Origin: Epiperipatus broadwayi | Lineage: Eukaryota; Onychophora; Udeonychophora; Euonychophora; Peripatidae | Direction: 5' to 3' | Assembly: GCA_028023455.1 (NCBI GenBank) | Contig: JAQFVV010013346.1 | Span: forward strand, 21,977 to 85,976 | Length of the DNA stretch: 64,000 nucleotides | In this document: piece after piece, positions 38,720 to 51,956 of the stretch | Layout of the letters: each line of letters opens with the position of its first letter | Position numbering within the stretch: position 1 is the first letter of the stretch | Made by a program: the position numbers and the translations under genes | The notes under the pieces: generated by a model | Databases searched by the model: none | What the model was told of the DNA's origin: nothing | Seen by the model: only the letters and a program-made list of their open reading frames with translations

Positions 38720-39400
38720 TCATAATAATTTTTGTCTCTCTAGTTTTGCATTAACATGTATCTTACATCTTACTAATCGGTGATCACTTCCTGTATTAAA
38801 TTTATTAAGAACATAACAATCTTGAAATATGTATTTTCGGTTAGTCAAAATATAATCCAATTCTGCTGTACCTTCATTTGGATGCTTCCATGTCCATTTC
38901 CTTTTAACATTTTTCTCAAAAAAAGAATTCATTATATAAAGTTTTTCTTTTTCTGAAACTCCACAAGTCTATGTCCTCTCTCATTTCTATTACCATAACC
39001 AAAACTACCTACAGCATTTTCATCTTTCATTTGTTTACCAATTCTAGCATTAAAGTCTCCCATAACAATTTTAAAATGTTGTTTACTCTGGTCAAAAGCC
39101 TTTTGTATATCCATATAAAAATCTTCTATAACTTCATCACTATGAGAACTTGTTGGGGCATAAACCTGAATTACCTGCATTTGGTATCTGCTATTAAGTT
39201 GTAAAACTAATCTTGCCACTCTGTCTGATACACCACCAATCTCCACAATGTTATTCTTCCATTTTTTATTTATAATGAATCCTACTCCACTTGTATTTCC
39301 AATATTTGTACCTTTATAGTAGAGTTTGCTATTAACTGAAAGGAGATCCTTTGATTCCTCTTGGAGGCCTTAAAGGAACCGAGCAGGGCAAATTCCTAAT
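38720..39400 (-). pseudogene. RTE copy B APE endonuclease
   Basis: The 38932-39246 frame has IQVYAPTSS, IVMGDFNARIG and RNERGHRLVEF. The 38720-38932 frame continues with TAELDYILTNRKY and GSDHRLVRCKI. These are the catalytic Asp/Asn and Asp-His motifs of LINE endonucleases. A one-base shift at 38932 separates the two. Upstream, about 39250-39400 carries a GNTSGVGFIIN block in another frame. The start codon cannot be fixed. Confidence 0.85.
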
Positions 39401-39562
39401 GTCCACTCCATGCGTTCTTGTCATTGCAGCTGTTATTACTATGTGATTATTCATATAGTATACGAACATGGATGGGCTGCTCACCAACACGCATTAGCCA
39501 GCGTGGTGAGTTTATTGGCTTTTTACCTCCGAGTTTAAGAATTTTTTTTTTCAATGATGTAT

Positions 39563-42077
39563 ACACAGTCTATATATCAAGAATGATTCATGGCTTTAAA
39601 ACAAAAAAATAATACAAAGGCTATATTTCATCCTATCCAAATTTTTAAAACTTTATTTCATTTACTTTTTAAAAGCATATGCCTTGCAACATAATATGGG
39701 CTTAAATCCAGGATGGATAAATTCTAAAAAATTTTCATGTTCCATTTAGACTTAGAATATTTTTTTCAGATATCTGACCCATTCCAACCCAGTTCCCATC
39801 AAATATGGGATGAGAAACTGTTATCTAGAAAATTGTAAATAGAAGCAAAAACTATTCATAATCAAAAAAATTTACAATGCTTAGTGAGCAATATCTCCTT
39901 CTTCAATGTCTTTCTATAGCAGGAATTATCCTACAAAATTCCATTGAATTTAGGGATTTCACCCAAGCTATCAATAGTTCAGTGAACAATTCACAAAAAC
40001 ATATTTATATTTGGAGCTTTGAAAGACAAGGCAAAAAATCTAAATTCCATTCATCTGTCTTTCATTCCTATCTTTCTAAAAATAAATTCATCAAATTTGA
40101 TAAAATAAACATAAAATAATAATATAAATATATATAAAATATAACAACATGAATTTATAAAAAAAAAAAAAAAATTTAAATTAATTTATGACCACTTCCT
40201 TTATTTTTCCAAATATTTTTTTGATATACAATAGATGTCATTCACTGGTTTTCATTAAGAAAGTCAAAATTAAATTGAAATTATGATAACTATATAAAAG
40301 TATTTAATATTTAAAATAATACAATATCATTCTAGTTTAAATGTGCATAAAATTATAGTATTGTCAGATGTGTAATTATATAAGAATTTTAATGGTTGGG
40401 GGGGGGGGGGATATTTTCATGTGTTTGTATTGACATATGCACAGAACTAACAAAATTTTATATACAATTCAAACTAATGATATGCAATAATATTCATATG
40501 CATAATATTTCAGTTTTGTCAATAAAAAATTTGAGATGTGATGTGCTTGTTGAAATTCAGCAGATATTAATATCAAATGATGATAGTCTTATGTAGTATT
40601 AATTTGAATGACTTTTTTTATTTTTATCAATAAACCATACATTATTTACACCCCCTATAAATAAATGAACATGATAGAGAAACAATAATAAATCAAATGA
40701 TATAGGCAAAAATCAAGCATCTTGAATAGAACTTTTGTTATTGAATCTGAGTTAGTGGTAAGTTCACCATTAAAACCATCTTCTAAATAAAATTGACAAA
40801 ACAAAAATAAAAAATATATAAACTTTTATTGCTTTTGGTTTTACATATAGAGATGATAAAATTAATCAAATTGAAAGTAAGTTAAATATGGAAATGTTTC
40901 AAGTAATCGCAATTTAAATCCAGCTAAGTTAAAATGATATGCAAATTCCAATTTTAAAAATCTAAATGAAGAATACTTTAAAAGAAAATATTTGGAACTA
41001 AATAAAATGAAATCTATATCTTGTTCATGTCTTTTAAATAACAAAAATAATATACTTGCATCACATTATGTTAGTTTATGACCTAGAAAAAGTAAATGAA
41101 ATGTATGTTACTGCAGAAAACTCAATAATGCTCTGTATAAAAGATTTGATGCAGTGCATGATAATGGGGGAAAAAATAGTTCAAAAATATTGGGCACACA
41201 ACAGTTTGATATATTTATAAATTACTAGATTTTTAATGATCATAAGCTAAAATGAGCACATTTTCTTTTATAAATTACCAGATTTTTTAAGATCATAAGC
41301 TAAAATGAGTTAAACATTTTCTTTTGTCAAATGGATAAGCAAATGTCATTGGTTTGGGGCATTTCTGCTTGTGTTTTTACACTATATTTATAAAGATAAC
41401 ATTGAAAAGGATTATAAATCTGCAAGTCTTTAAAAGTCACAAGAGAAGCAATACTAACTTTAATTAATTCATTTAAATCAGAAAAGGGAATTCTGTTGGA
41501 ACTTTGTTTAAGCATCTGAAATGATGTAATTACAACTATGATAGAAAACTTCTAAATTCCCCATAAGAATAATATAAAAAAAACATCTGAATGTTAAAAG
41601 TATCCACTGTTGTGTTTATCAATAACTAGCATTGAAATGTTTATATCAAGATTTAAAAGTAATAGAATACAATATTGTAAAAGTGATCAATTTTATTCAA
41701 TCATGCAAAAATCTTAGTTTATGATATGAAAGGTAATGGGAAGTTTAAATGCAATTTTATTGCTACATATTTATGTGTGCTGGTTATCTTGTGGACTTCT
41801 TTCAAAATTATCTTGGCAATGAATAGAAAAAATGGCATATACTTGGGATATTATTCACATAATTAAATGACTTCAATCATAAAATGTAGTATACTTCTAT
41901 AACATGTTCAAAAGTCTTAGTTAAAACTAATGTACTTCAATGTAAATTAAAATTCTGAGACAATTATGTGGTAAATAGTGACATGGCACATTTTGAAAAT
42001 CTTAATAGTTTTTAATATCAAATGAAATTTTCTTAAGTCATAAAACAAAGAATTCAATTTTGCAACACATATATGAT
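39563..42077. other. AT-rich DNA with a short tandem repeat
   Basis: No gene is called. A tRNA-like B box (GGGCTTAAATCC) occurs near 39700. The plus frame at 39877-40119 has no recognised motif. The poly-G run at 40400-40411 and the tandem pair at 41217-41325 are the only structured features. Confidence 0.4.
41217..41325. repeat. Tandem duplication of about 54 bp
   Basis: Two adjacent units share ATAAATTAC(T/C)AGATTTTT, GATCATAAGCTAAAATGAG and ATTTTCTTTT. Confidence 0.8.
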
Positions 42078-43287
42078 ACATATCATACCATTTACAACTT
42101 TCTTAAACTACTTCACCAATACTAATGTAATGTAACAAGATAAATCAATTTATGTTATATTGTATTGGCATGTGATAAATTTGTATATTGGTTTGTATCG
42201 TATAATAAATTTCTCTTAATAAAAAAAACACAACAACTTTATTCTTACACTTTTGACTGTCCTGCAGTCATAATCATGGCTACAATATCCAAATATATAA
42301 TTATACAATTAATATACTTTAACATGAACATTATAAATAATCATTTCTCATTTTATTACTTTACTCTTAATTAATTTTAGCCACATTTATTTTAGATTAT
42401 TTTATTTTTAAATTATTTTAAAAATTATTTATTATAATTTTAATTTTAAAAAACTTTAACTTTTTATTCTACTACTTAATACATATTATTGACTTTTTAT
42501 CTATATTTTAAATCAGCTTCTAACCTTTTTTTATTTTTATTATATATTTTATAATTAACTATTAACTTTTTCCACATTACAAATTCTTTTTACTTACAAA
42601 TTACTCATCTCGTTACAAACCTATTTCTTAAGACAAACTGACATTGATTAAAATTATAAGATCAAATCTTAATAGGGATTTTGGGGTAAAAACAAAAACT
42701 TTATATACAATTATTATTAATAATAATTTGAATATGAAAAAGCTTAAAAGAATAAAGTTTAAAAAAATGAAGATAGAGGGAGGTGTTATGCAAGTATAAA
42801 AATTTTAAAAATTTTGTCAGTTTTTAGAAATAGGATTGTGAAGAGATGAGTAATTTATGTAAAAAGGTAATTTGTAATGTGGAAAGAGTTAATAATTAAT
42901 TATAAAATATATAAGAAAAATAAGAAAAGGTTAGAAGTTGATTGAAAATATAGATAATAATATATATATTAAATAGTAGAATAAAAAGTTAAAGTTTTTT
43001 AAAATTAAAATTATAATAAATAATTTTTAAAATAAATATGGATAAAATTAATTAAGAGTAAATGGGAAATGATTATTAATAATGGTCAGATTAAAATGTA
43101 TGTTTCATTTGTGTATTTAATTATGTCTATAAATATTATACAAAATGTATTAATTGTATAATTATATATTATGGATATTGTATCTCTGATGATGACCTCA
43201 GAACAGTTGAAACTCTAAAAATAACGTTTTGATATAAAAAATAGTATTGTTGAAGTGTTTAAAAAAGTTGTAAATGGTATGATATGT
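42078..43287. repeat. 1.2-kb inverted repeat
   Basis: The left arm (42078-42642) and the reverse complement of the right arm (42816-43287) match over hundreds of bases. Examples are ACATATCATACCATTTACAA, ACAATATCC...ATATAATTATACAATTAAT, ACTTTTTATTCTACTA and TTTCCACATTACAAATT. The left arm has an extra segment of about 90 bp around 42125-42215. The spacer is about 170 bp. The right arm keeps CTGATGATGACC...AGTTGAAAC (43185-43214). It may be inverted terminal repeats of a retroelement or a foldback transposon. Confidence 0.8.
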
Positions 43288-44283
43288 AAAAATAGAAATC
43301 AATATATAAGAAAAGGAAAAAGAAAATAATATGGCATATATGACATGTGTAAAACATTAACAAAGATATTTTCCAATTGAAAATAAAAATCAACTTTTGA
43401 TTGAAAATCCATATCGAAATCAAATTTTCAGCAAAATAGTCAAATTTTAGATTGATTTACTAAAGAAATATGTCTACTACAAGTGCAGAAGCTTTAAAAA
43501 TAGTAATCTTATGTCCAATTACATATTTATGTGAAAAAACTTTTTCAAAAGTATTTAGTATATATAAAACCAACAGAAAGATATAGTAAATATAAAAGCT
43601 GCCTTGTGAATACAAGTACCATTTATAATTCAAAATTTTAAAGATCTTCATGATATGAAGCAGGCTCAATGAAATCACTAATTTTCAGTATATTAGTTGT
43701 GGAAGTTAAATTTTTAATCTATTATGATAAAGAAATTATAATTCAATTTTTGTAATATGTATTTGCTTTTATTTGTTTTTAAAATCTTTTAAGACTTTGG
43801 ATTCTGCAATTTTTTTATTCCAGCTTTAGGGGTACTATGAGTGCAAAACATTTGAGAAACTACTCTAAGCTTTTGCCCTGAATTGGATATTTAAAGTTTT
43901 TTTTTTATAACATTATGATTTTTAAATAATTATCATGTAATTTTATGCAGAATTATGCATAAAATATATTTAAATTACATGTATAAATATAACGAAAATA
44001 ATTTTATTTCTTAACTATTTTTGAAATGTATTTAATTTTCTTAATATATACTAAGTAAAAAATCATATTTTTAAACCATGTAAAATTTAATATACATACA
44101 TTTTATAACACACTCTTCTCTTTCTCAAAATAAAGTTTTGATTACTGATATTTATAAATAATACTTTAAAATTTTTCTGTTTGTGAATATCTTCATAATG
44201 TTCACTACAACAAAAACAATTAATTCTCATAAATATTTTAAGACATGCCACACACTCCCACACCCAAATCCTTTTTTTTTTTG
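43288..44283. other. AT-rich DNA
   Basis: No gene or repeat is recognised. Confidence 0.45.
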
Positions 44284-44362
44284 TCAATCTGTATCAATAT
44301 ATAATTTTTGTTTCAGCATATTTTGCAGTTTTTGATGAAAGCCAGTTTCATTTACAAAACAC
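44284..44362 (-). other. Candidate short terminal exon
   Basis: The acceptor TTAATTTCAG is followed by 26 codons (CFVNETGFHQKLQNMLKQKL...) to TGA at 44284. It reads like a protein C-terminus but is short enough to be chance. No upstream exon was identified. Confidence 0.2.
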
Positions 44363-44477
44363 CTGAAATTAACATATAAAAATAATATGCATGAAATAAA
44401 TGAATCCCTCTTACATAATATTATGTAAACATAAACATCATATGATCATCATTTCTTATGCTTGCTTATAACTTCTA

Positions 44478-44578
44478 TTAAAACAGGCAAAACTCACTAT
44501 ATGTATTCCCACACACAGTAAGCTAGAGTAATGCTTGCTGTGTGTGGCAATACGTATAATGAGTTTTGCCTGTTTTAA
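44478..44578. repeat. Strong hairpin with 46-bp arms
   Basis: Arms 44478-44523 and 44533-44578 match with four differences, two of them G-U compatible, around a 9-base loop. Both ends read TTAAAACAGGCAAAACTCA. It is either a very short foldback MITE or an RNA hairpin of pre-miRNA size. The arms are far richer in G+C than their surroundings. Confidence 0.85.
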
Positions 44579-46659
44579 CTATGTAAACATGTATTATGAT
44601 TACATATCATGCGTATACACACACATAAATATATATAATAAATTAAATTAAATTTTATACTTTATTAATTTAATATAATTAATGTATACATGTGAGTATG
44701 TGCACAGATAAGGTATGCAATTATATTGATATATGTGTTATATATAAATATGTATTACATATAAATGATGCATCCATTGCCTGTATAATTTTATATAACC
44801 CAAGGGGTGAGTTCAAATATAGAATTTAAAATAAAAAATTTAAAATCATATTAGTACTTTTACTGTATTTAAATCTTGGAAATTAACCTTTTGTATTAAT
44901 ACCAAATACATGTCAGTTGTAAATAAGATTCATAAATATATGTATGCATGCATTTGTGAAGTTTCATATTTTTTAATAATTGAATATTTAATATTTATTA
45001 TAAATAAAATAGATGTAAATATATGTGTACATTTAATTTTATATTTTCATCAAATAATTATTTAAAAACAAATTAATATATTGTTTTTGTTTTGAATACA
45101 TATTAACATTTAGTGCTTTTATTTTTTTAGTTTGATAGGCTGTAAAATTGAATAAAAAAGTTAAGGTGTCTTAAGAAAGAAATGAAAAGGAGGGAAGAAT
45201 TATCAAAATGAAATTGCTATTTTGTTCTAACTTATCTCCTCTATAATAATTAAAATATAGAATAATATAATTATCATCAATGAAAAATCAATTTTAGAAT
45301 AAATTGCAGTCATGAAAGTTATTTAATTATATACTAAATAGATTTTTTTTTTTAAAGAATATCTAGGATCATTACTTGTCAATAATTTATTAATAATCTT
45401 TTTTCTTTTATAATTAAAAATATTTCTTGAAGTGTATTCTGATGAAAAAAACAAATCTTTGAAAAGAATTTAAAAGGAATAAAATAGTAAATGTCAAAGT
45501 TTAATCATTTATAAATTTTGATTATAACCTGAAACAATTGAAAAATGCTGTTTCAATATGAAATGCATCTTGATCTTTATTCATATGGTTAAAGAATATG
45601 TGGTGAAGTGAAAAATTATAAATATATTTAAAATTTATTTATATAACAACCTATGGAAACAATAATAAGCCATTAAAAGTAATGTGAAGTATTTTTCATT
45701 CACATCCAAAGCATTAAAAAATAGTAATATTTAAATTCCGACACCATAGTTTATTAAATAAGATTAACCTGAATAAAAGAGTATCAAGGTCAAATCAATT
45801 AGTAAAATATATAAGCACATACAGTAAACACTATAAAAGAAAGTGATATATGCTTGTCTACATCAAAAGAATGTTTAAAATCAGGAAAGGATTCTTGTTT
45901 AAAGCTTTCAGAATATATTATTTGAAAGTATTTTAACAAAGAAATCTTCTAATGTATTTAAATGATTTTAAATTATTAATACATACACTAATATTATATT
46001 TTATTTAACTAAATCTGAAATAAGATTTATTTTATGCTTAAGAAAAAAATGTAAATAGTAATTTTAATTTCTGTTTTATATGTAGTAGATATAAAAATAC
46101 AATTAATTATTATATTTTTAAGATGCACTTGATATATATTTAAAAAAATACTTCAAGTGTTAAAATGCTGAATAATTAAATATATCTTGTGGATAGATTT
46201 GTTAATGTTTATAGTAGAACTTGTCTATATTCAAGATGAATGTATCAATATTGTTTTAAAATAACCTTTTTTTAGAAGGATAATAATAAATATGATGAAT
46301 ATTATAATATCCAAGAAAAATATGAAAGTCTGACATTTATATGGTTGAATAGATTAAATTAAATAAAATAATGATATGCAATCTATTTCTATTCATGATC
46401 TCTTTTCTTAAAAAAAATTTCTACATGATCCCTAAAAAATTTTGATGAATTAAAAGTATATCAAAGACATAATTTAAGAATTGCATATATTGTTAGAAGC
46501 AAAAAAAAAAATTAAATGAAAAGAGAATTTTAATAAATTTAATAAAAAAAATTAATTTAAAAATTAACGTAAACATTGTGCTTCCACAGAGCTTATAATT
46601 GCTTTTATGTTAGGATTATATTAGTGACCAAAAACTATAAACATTTTTTGAATCTTAGT
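44579..46659. other. AT-rich DNA
   Basis: No gene or repeat is recognised. Confidence 0.5.
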
Positions 46660-46860
46660 ATTTTCCTAAAAGTTTGTGATGATGGTGTTCTAGTTGTACT
46701 TTTATGTTGGACTATTTCCACCACCTAATATGTGTATTGAATGTCTTTAGAAAAATTTAACTTTATTTAACAGTAGAATGTATTTGAAATATTTAAATAA
46801 AGTTAAATTTTTCTAAAGACATTCAATACACATAATAGATGATGGAAATAACCCAATATA
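46660..46860. mobile_element. Foldback element family F1, compact copy
   Basis: The left arm (about 46704-46770) and right arm (46793-46858) are inverted copies: GGACTATTTCC, ATGTGTATTGAATGTCTTTA and ACTTTATTTAA are mirrored. They surround a 22-base centre. The outer sequence GTTTGTGATGATGGT matches the 31.44-kb copy. Confidence 0.75.
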
Positions 46861-47448
46861 AAAATACAATTTTCTGAATCTGGTCATAAAAAAAATTAGC
46901 AATAATTTTTTTTTTTTTTAGTATATGTGTAATTGTTAACGCATAATAATTATTTTTTAAATATATAAACAAAACAAAGTTTTAAATAAAATGAAGTGAT
47001 GGTTAGATGAAATAAATAACAGATATTTTCTTTGTCAGAAAAGACTTAATAAAGATAAATATCTACACTTTTTTTTAATATTGAGAATATAATTTCATTT
47101 ATTAGTATAAAAAATAACTGAATGATTTTATTATTATATTATCTTATGTTTGTTTAGTTAATTTTTATTTATTCATTTCAATTAATAAATTTAATATTAA
47201 TTTTTAATGGAGTCAGTGGATTTTTAATGATAATTTTTATTATTGGTTTAGTAAGTGAACTCATACTTGATGGGAGATTAGTTGTGGTGAACATATAATA
47301 ATAGGTAAATGAATGAGATGTAAGACTTAGGAATTTGTAAATTATTAAACTATAAATAAAATATAAATTGAAATTTGAGAATTAAACTTAAAAAGCAAGT
47401 AAATTAAAAATACATGGAAATTAAATGAATTGGAGGTCACAAAAACAT

Positions 47449-47540
<92 letters not shown>

Positions 47541-48352
47541 GAATATAGGTACAAATATATAGTAATGAAAATCTATGAAAAATGATTTCAATGAAACTTA
47601 TTTATTAATAAATTTCAATCAGAGAAGGTTAAATGTTACCCAACTAAATAATGTAGTATGTCTTCTTAAATAAGATATTTTCTTTATATTGCCTTATATT
47701 AATAATGGAGCAGAGCTAAATAAATTGTTAGAAGAGATAATAATAGAAGGACAAAGGAAAATCCCAATAGATAGTAAAAGACCAGGTAAGAGACTATATC
47801 AAAGAAAGCTGAATAAAATATAAAAGTTTTCTGACATAATACAAAGAAGTTATAAATAGAAGAAACTTGATTAAACTTGATATGATCAATAAAAGTTTAT
47901 ATTTTATTATTAAAAATATGAACACCACCACACATAAAATGTTAGTTATGTTTATTTATATATAAATGAGAAAGAGATTCTATCCATTTATTATTTGTTA
48001 TTTACCTTTGAATCAAACATCATATCCTCTCTAACTTATATTGTATTTTGATATTATATTATTATCCCAATACTGCAATCATTCGTTGATATTATTTTAA
48101 AAAATGGATGAAAAAGTTAGCATAAAAGAAAAGAAAAGGCCTATCAAATCAAAGCACAGCATGCAAAAATGTTGTGGTAAATGTAGCATTATTTATGCTA
48201 ATCTCACTGCTAATGAAATTTGATAAAAATTATGTTTGTATTTTCATAAGAACTCTAAAACACTATTTAGAATATAAGAGGGTTGTGAATGGAGAAAAAC
48301 TACTAATCCTTTTCATTTTATAAAATTCAAAATTATGGAGAAAAAAAAAGTT
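46861..48352. other. AT-rich DNA including an interrupted (AT)n microsatellite
   Basis: (AT)n runs from about 47451 to 47535, interrupted once by CT. Nothing else is recognised. Confidence 0.6.
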
Positions 48353-48387
48353 CATTATTTTTTTTTTTTTAAGTGTCATTACATCGG
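48353..48387 (-). mobile_element. SINE S1 3' fragment
   Basis: The minus strand reads GCCGATGTAATGACACTT followed by poly-A, equal to the 3' end of S1 (GATGCTATGACAC plus A tail). Confidence 0.45.
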
Positions 48388-49863
48388 CTATATAAAATAA
48401 ATGTCTTGTTTACATATGTTTAATTTAATAAGAATGATGTATTGTAAATTCTAGAAATTTCACAGGCATCATTCACGTAGTAAAAAAGTAATTTAAAGTG
48501 ATCAATTAACAACTTCACACTCTCATTTTCAAACACTTAAGATTTGCCCATACATATATGTTTGGGTCAAAAAGATAGATAGATTCATTCTATCTTTTCC
48601 CAAAGACTTTATCTTGTGTTTGAAAAAGTGGGAGTACTCATTTATATAGTGACAACTAGAAAGCGCATGCATTAGCTTATTGGTATTACAGTTTATAAAA
48701 CACTGCGCTATATAAAATAAATGTCTTGATTTCAATATAATAAGTCAATCAAATATAATGAATGATTTATCAACAAAGATGAATCGAAATTGGAGAGAAT
48801 CATGTTGACAATATCTCTAAACAAACTTTTTACGATTCCAGGTTTCTGAATATGCCATTCATAATATATAAACAAATTTAAGAACTCAGATATACTGCAG
48901 TTAACATCATTGTCTATACACATTATGACAATATCAATAAATTGTCAAGTTTCCCTCTTAGAAGTTCTGAGATATTTGATAATATTGTCTATTGGTTTAG
49001 ATTCATCAATTTATTTATTATTGCAAGAAACAAATTTATTAATTATTTAAATTGCTTAAATGATCAGGAGAACTATTTCTAATTGAAAACTTTTCAATGA
49101 ATTCATTTCTTTAATCGATGGATATTGATTGCAATAAACTCAATTAAATATTAGCTCTACTCACTCTATTTTTAAACGTTAAAGAAAAATTTAATAATAA
49201 AAATTTTACACTTATATATAGAAATACACATATTAAACAGAAATTTATCAGTAACAAAATGTACTAAAATATTTAGAGCATAATAAAAAAACGCATTTAA
49301 CAACATCTGGAAATAAGGGGGAAAAGTTTAAACTTGTTTACTATAAAGAGTTTTTACAAAGAGTTTCATTGTAGTAAACATTTTGATAATATTTAAAAGC
49401 TGCCTTACATTTCTTCTTTTTTTTTGTTAACAAAATGAAATATATATATATTCAGAATGTTTACAAGTAAAGCTTAATTATACCTCATTCCTATAATTTT
49501 TTTAAGCTAGGAGGTATACCTCCCTTGAGAAGCAATAACTTTTGGCCAAATAACTACCTTTTATATAAGTATAGAATTGTAATCATATAGTTAGTTGCTC
49601 AGCAGATTGAAAACAGTTCAATGACCAAATATATTTGCTTTTCTATTACTAAACTTAGAATCAATTGAGAAAGTTCTGCTTTTGACTTTGTCATATTATC
49701 ATTGTTTTACATGGGCAATGCAATGTAATATAAATTGTTCTAAAAAAATAAATCTCCACTTAATATCATCAAAATAAAATTAGACTGTTTTACTGAGGAT
49801 TGATTAGTTTTTATATCTTTTTAATATTATTTTTATAATTCATACTATAATGGTTGGGAATGA
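48388..49863. other. AT-rich DNA
   Basis: Two adjacent minus-strand open stretches (48529-48735 and 48732-48923) have no recognised motif and no convincing splice sites. I do not call them genes. Confidence 0.4.
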
Positions 49864-49957
49864 TTGGAATCTTACTGTATCTGCTGCACAAAGGTGCCAC
49901 CAAGCCATTCGAACCTGGAAAATTTATATAGTAAGCAGATACTTAAGTAAGATCCAA
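49864..49957. repeat. Short inverted repeat with a tRNA-like centre
   Basis: TTGGAATCTTACTGTATCTG is mirrored by CAGATACTTAAGTAAGATCC. The interior holds CCATTCGAACC, the complement of a B-box-like GGTTCGAATGG. Confidence 0.5.
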
Positions 49958-50199
49958 AAATTTTAAATAAATACGACCAAAATGCTCCAGTCACTAGCTT
50001 GTGGAATAGCAGAAATAATATACAAGATTAAAAAAATAAAATAAGCCACTGCTAGATTAACAATGAACAGGAACATTTATTTTGCACATATATAAAATTC
50101 AGAATTATTTATTTTAGTATAAGGTTTACTTTAGAATTTGATTTAATTTACATTTTAACTTTTTATTTTATAAGTTCATACAGATGGGTTAATTAATAT

Positions 50200-51290
50200 T
50201 TTATTAGAGTGTCGAGTATGGATAGAATACATAGATTGCACTTGAAAAAGAAAATATTTTATATCCCTTATTTAACCCCAGGCCAAAAGTTTGCAGTCAA
50301 ACTAACGCCAATCTATCTGATATATTGATGTATTCAATGCAGCATGAATACGTCAGCACAATACTATACTGTCAGAAATGTACATCTGAACAGCGTAGTT
50401 AATTAGAAGAAATGTCCTTCGTCCAGTACAGGAATACTTCATCTGTCTGGCAAAAAAAACAATAAAAAAAACTCCATAAGAAGGGATTGCAGTCCTTTTT
50501 GCTGACTTACTATCCCATTCTATATGTTTAAGGGGTGATCCAAGGAGCAGGGAATACTGTCTGCCTCCGATGGTCAATAAGAAATGGGACTATTTTGCCC
50601 AAGTGTGGTGTATAATGTGATCCTGCACATAGTAGATCTTCAGACTACATTTACTAATTACACTAAGACATCCAACCAATTAACCCAATTAACTGTGAAA
50701 CAAATAATCTGTGATTAAACCCCCCCCTTAAACTAACATAACTTTACGAATATATGCAGCCATCCACATCCAACTTAATTTTAACATAATTTAAAAGTTT
50801 TAGCTTAATAAAAAAAAAGTGCTCAAAAAGACAAAAATAAATAAATTAATGGAAATGATTTAAAAATACATATAATAAAATAATTATTAATAAATGACTT
50901 AGTTTGGTTATATAAGGATTTATATTTCTATTTAAATACTGGGAGAAGTTTTATATTTAAAGTAAATGAGTTATTTAGAGATCTTATGGCTTAAAAGTCT
51001 ATACTTTATAGTTGCTTGTGATTTGGATCTTGTGTTGTTTCTAATTCCCATGTCATCCTGGGGGAACTGGTGTGCTGTTGGATGTTCTGTTGGTATTCAT
51101 TCAGAGGTCCTTTGCTCTAGCTGTTATAGTTCTTTGCAGGATTTTATTGCAGGATCTTGGTGTTCTGGGGTCCGTAATAAAGGAAAATGATATTTCACTT
51201 TTTCTTTTTGAAAAGCTTAAGGGATTGAAAGTGCATCTTTTTATTCCCTTCTCCTTCAACTCTGCCCAAACTCCAAACTAAAACTTAAAA
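50200..51290. other. GC-elevated tract, probable decayed coding or transposon sequence
   Basis: 50210-50660 and 51000-51280 are clearly richer in G+C than their flanks. The minus strand of 51040-51280 reads a protein-like stretch with one or two stops (TDPRTPRSCNKILQRTITAR). The minus frame at 50353-50577 is also open. No domain is recognised. An old retroelement gag-like region is one possibility. Confidence 0.3.
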
Positions 51291-51956
51291 AAAAAAACTG
51301 ACTTTTATTTCAAATATTTTTATTTTTATATCAAATCTCCAGATTAACTGAACACGACATCATGATGATTCTTTCACTATGGTCCATTTCCTGAGGGATT
51401 TCATTAGTTATTCTGTTCTTATTGTTTTATCTCCTATCAGACCTTTAATTATAAATTTTGAGATGCCCAAAGGTTAATTTACTTAGACTAATTAAAAATT
51501 ATCATTTCCCTTTTTTAGCCTTTTACACAATAGAAGTAATTAAATTTTGTACATTCTTAAAGATATATTTTTATCTTTAAATCTTTTAAGTTTTTTCTTA
51601 AAATTTAGTTTTAAAATACTTTTTTCTTTTTTTAATAAAGTTTTCTTGTATTTTTCCATCTGTGCAATTTTATATATATATATGAGTTTAGATGACTTTT
51701 AATTTTCAATTTTTAATTTTTAAAAACAAATTTTTATTTGTGAACTTTTTATTTTTAATTTCTAATTTTATTTATTAGAATATATATTACTTTATTAAAA
51801 TAATGTAACAGCATGTGTGCCCATTACCATACAGACTCATTGACTTTTCTAAGATAATTATGGATTGTTGGTCATAGTGATTGTTTGCTCAATGCTGCAG
51901 AAGTAATTTATTGTCATCTTCACTATTTTAGCAATTCAATGAATAATATAGCAGAT
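51291..51956. other. AT-rich DNA
   Basis: No gene is recognised. The last 13 bases are the left target-site duplication of the following element. Confidence 0.5.

Larger units (their letters stand above)
36647..39552 (-). mobile_element. RTE-type LINE, nearly full-length copy B
   Basis: A minus-strand element with a 5' region (AACTCGGAGGTAAAAAGCC near 39535), APE endonuclease, RT, C-terminal domain and a GATGCTGATGATGCTGATGA tail. AATGATGTAT occurs at 36637-36646 and 39553-39562, a possible 10-bp target duplication, with a short A-rich addition at the 5' end. There are several frameshifts. Copies A and C belong to the same family. Confidence 0.88.

Noticed and set aside
36638-39204. Plus-strand frames across the RTE copy
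   Set aside because: Shadows of the minus-strand RTE endonuclease and RT. The same holds for 51885-52420.
48529-48923. Two adjacent minus-strand frames
   Set aside because: Length is expected by chance at this base composition. There is no homology and no splice logic joining them.
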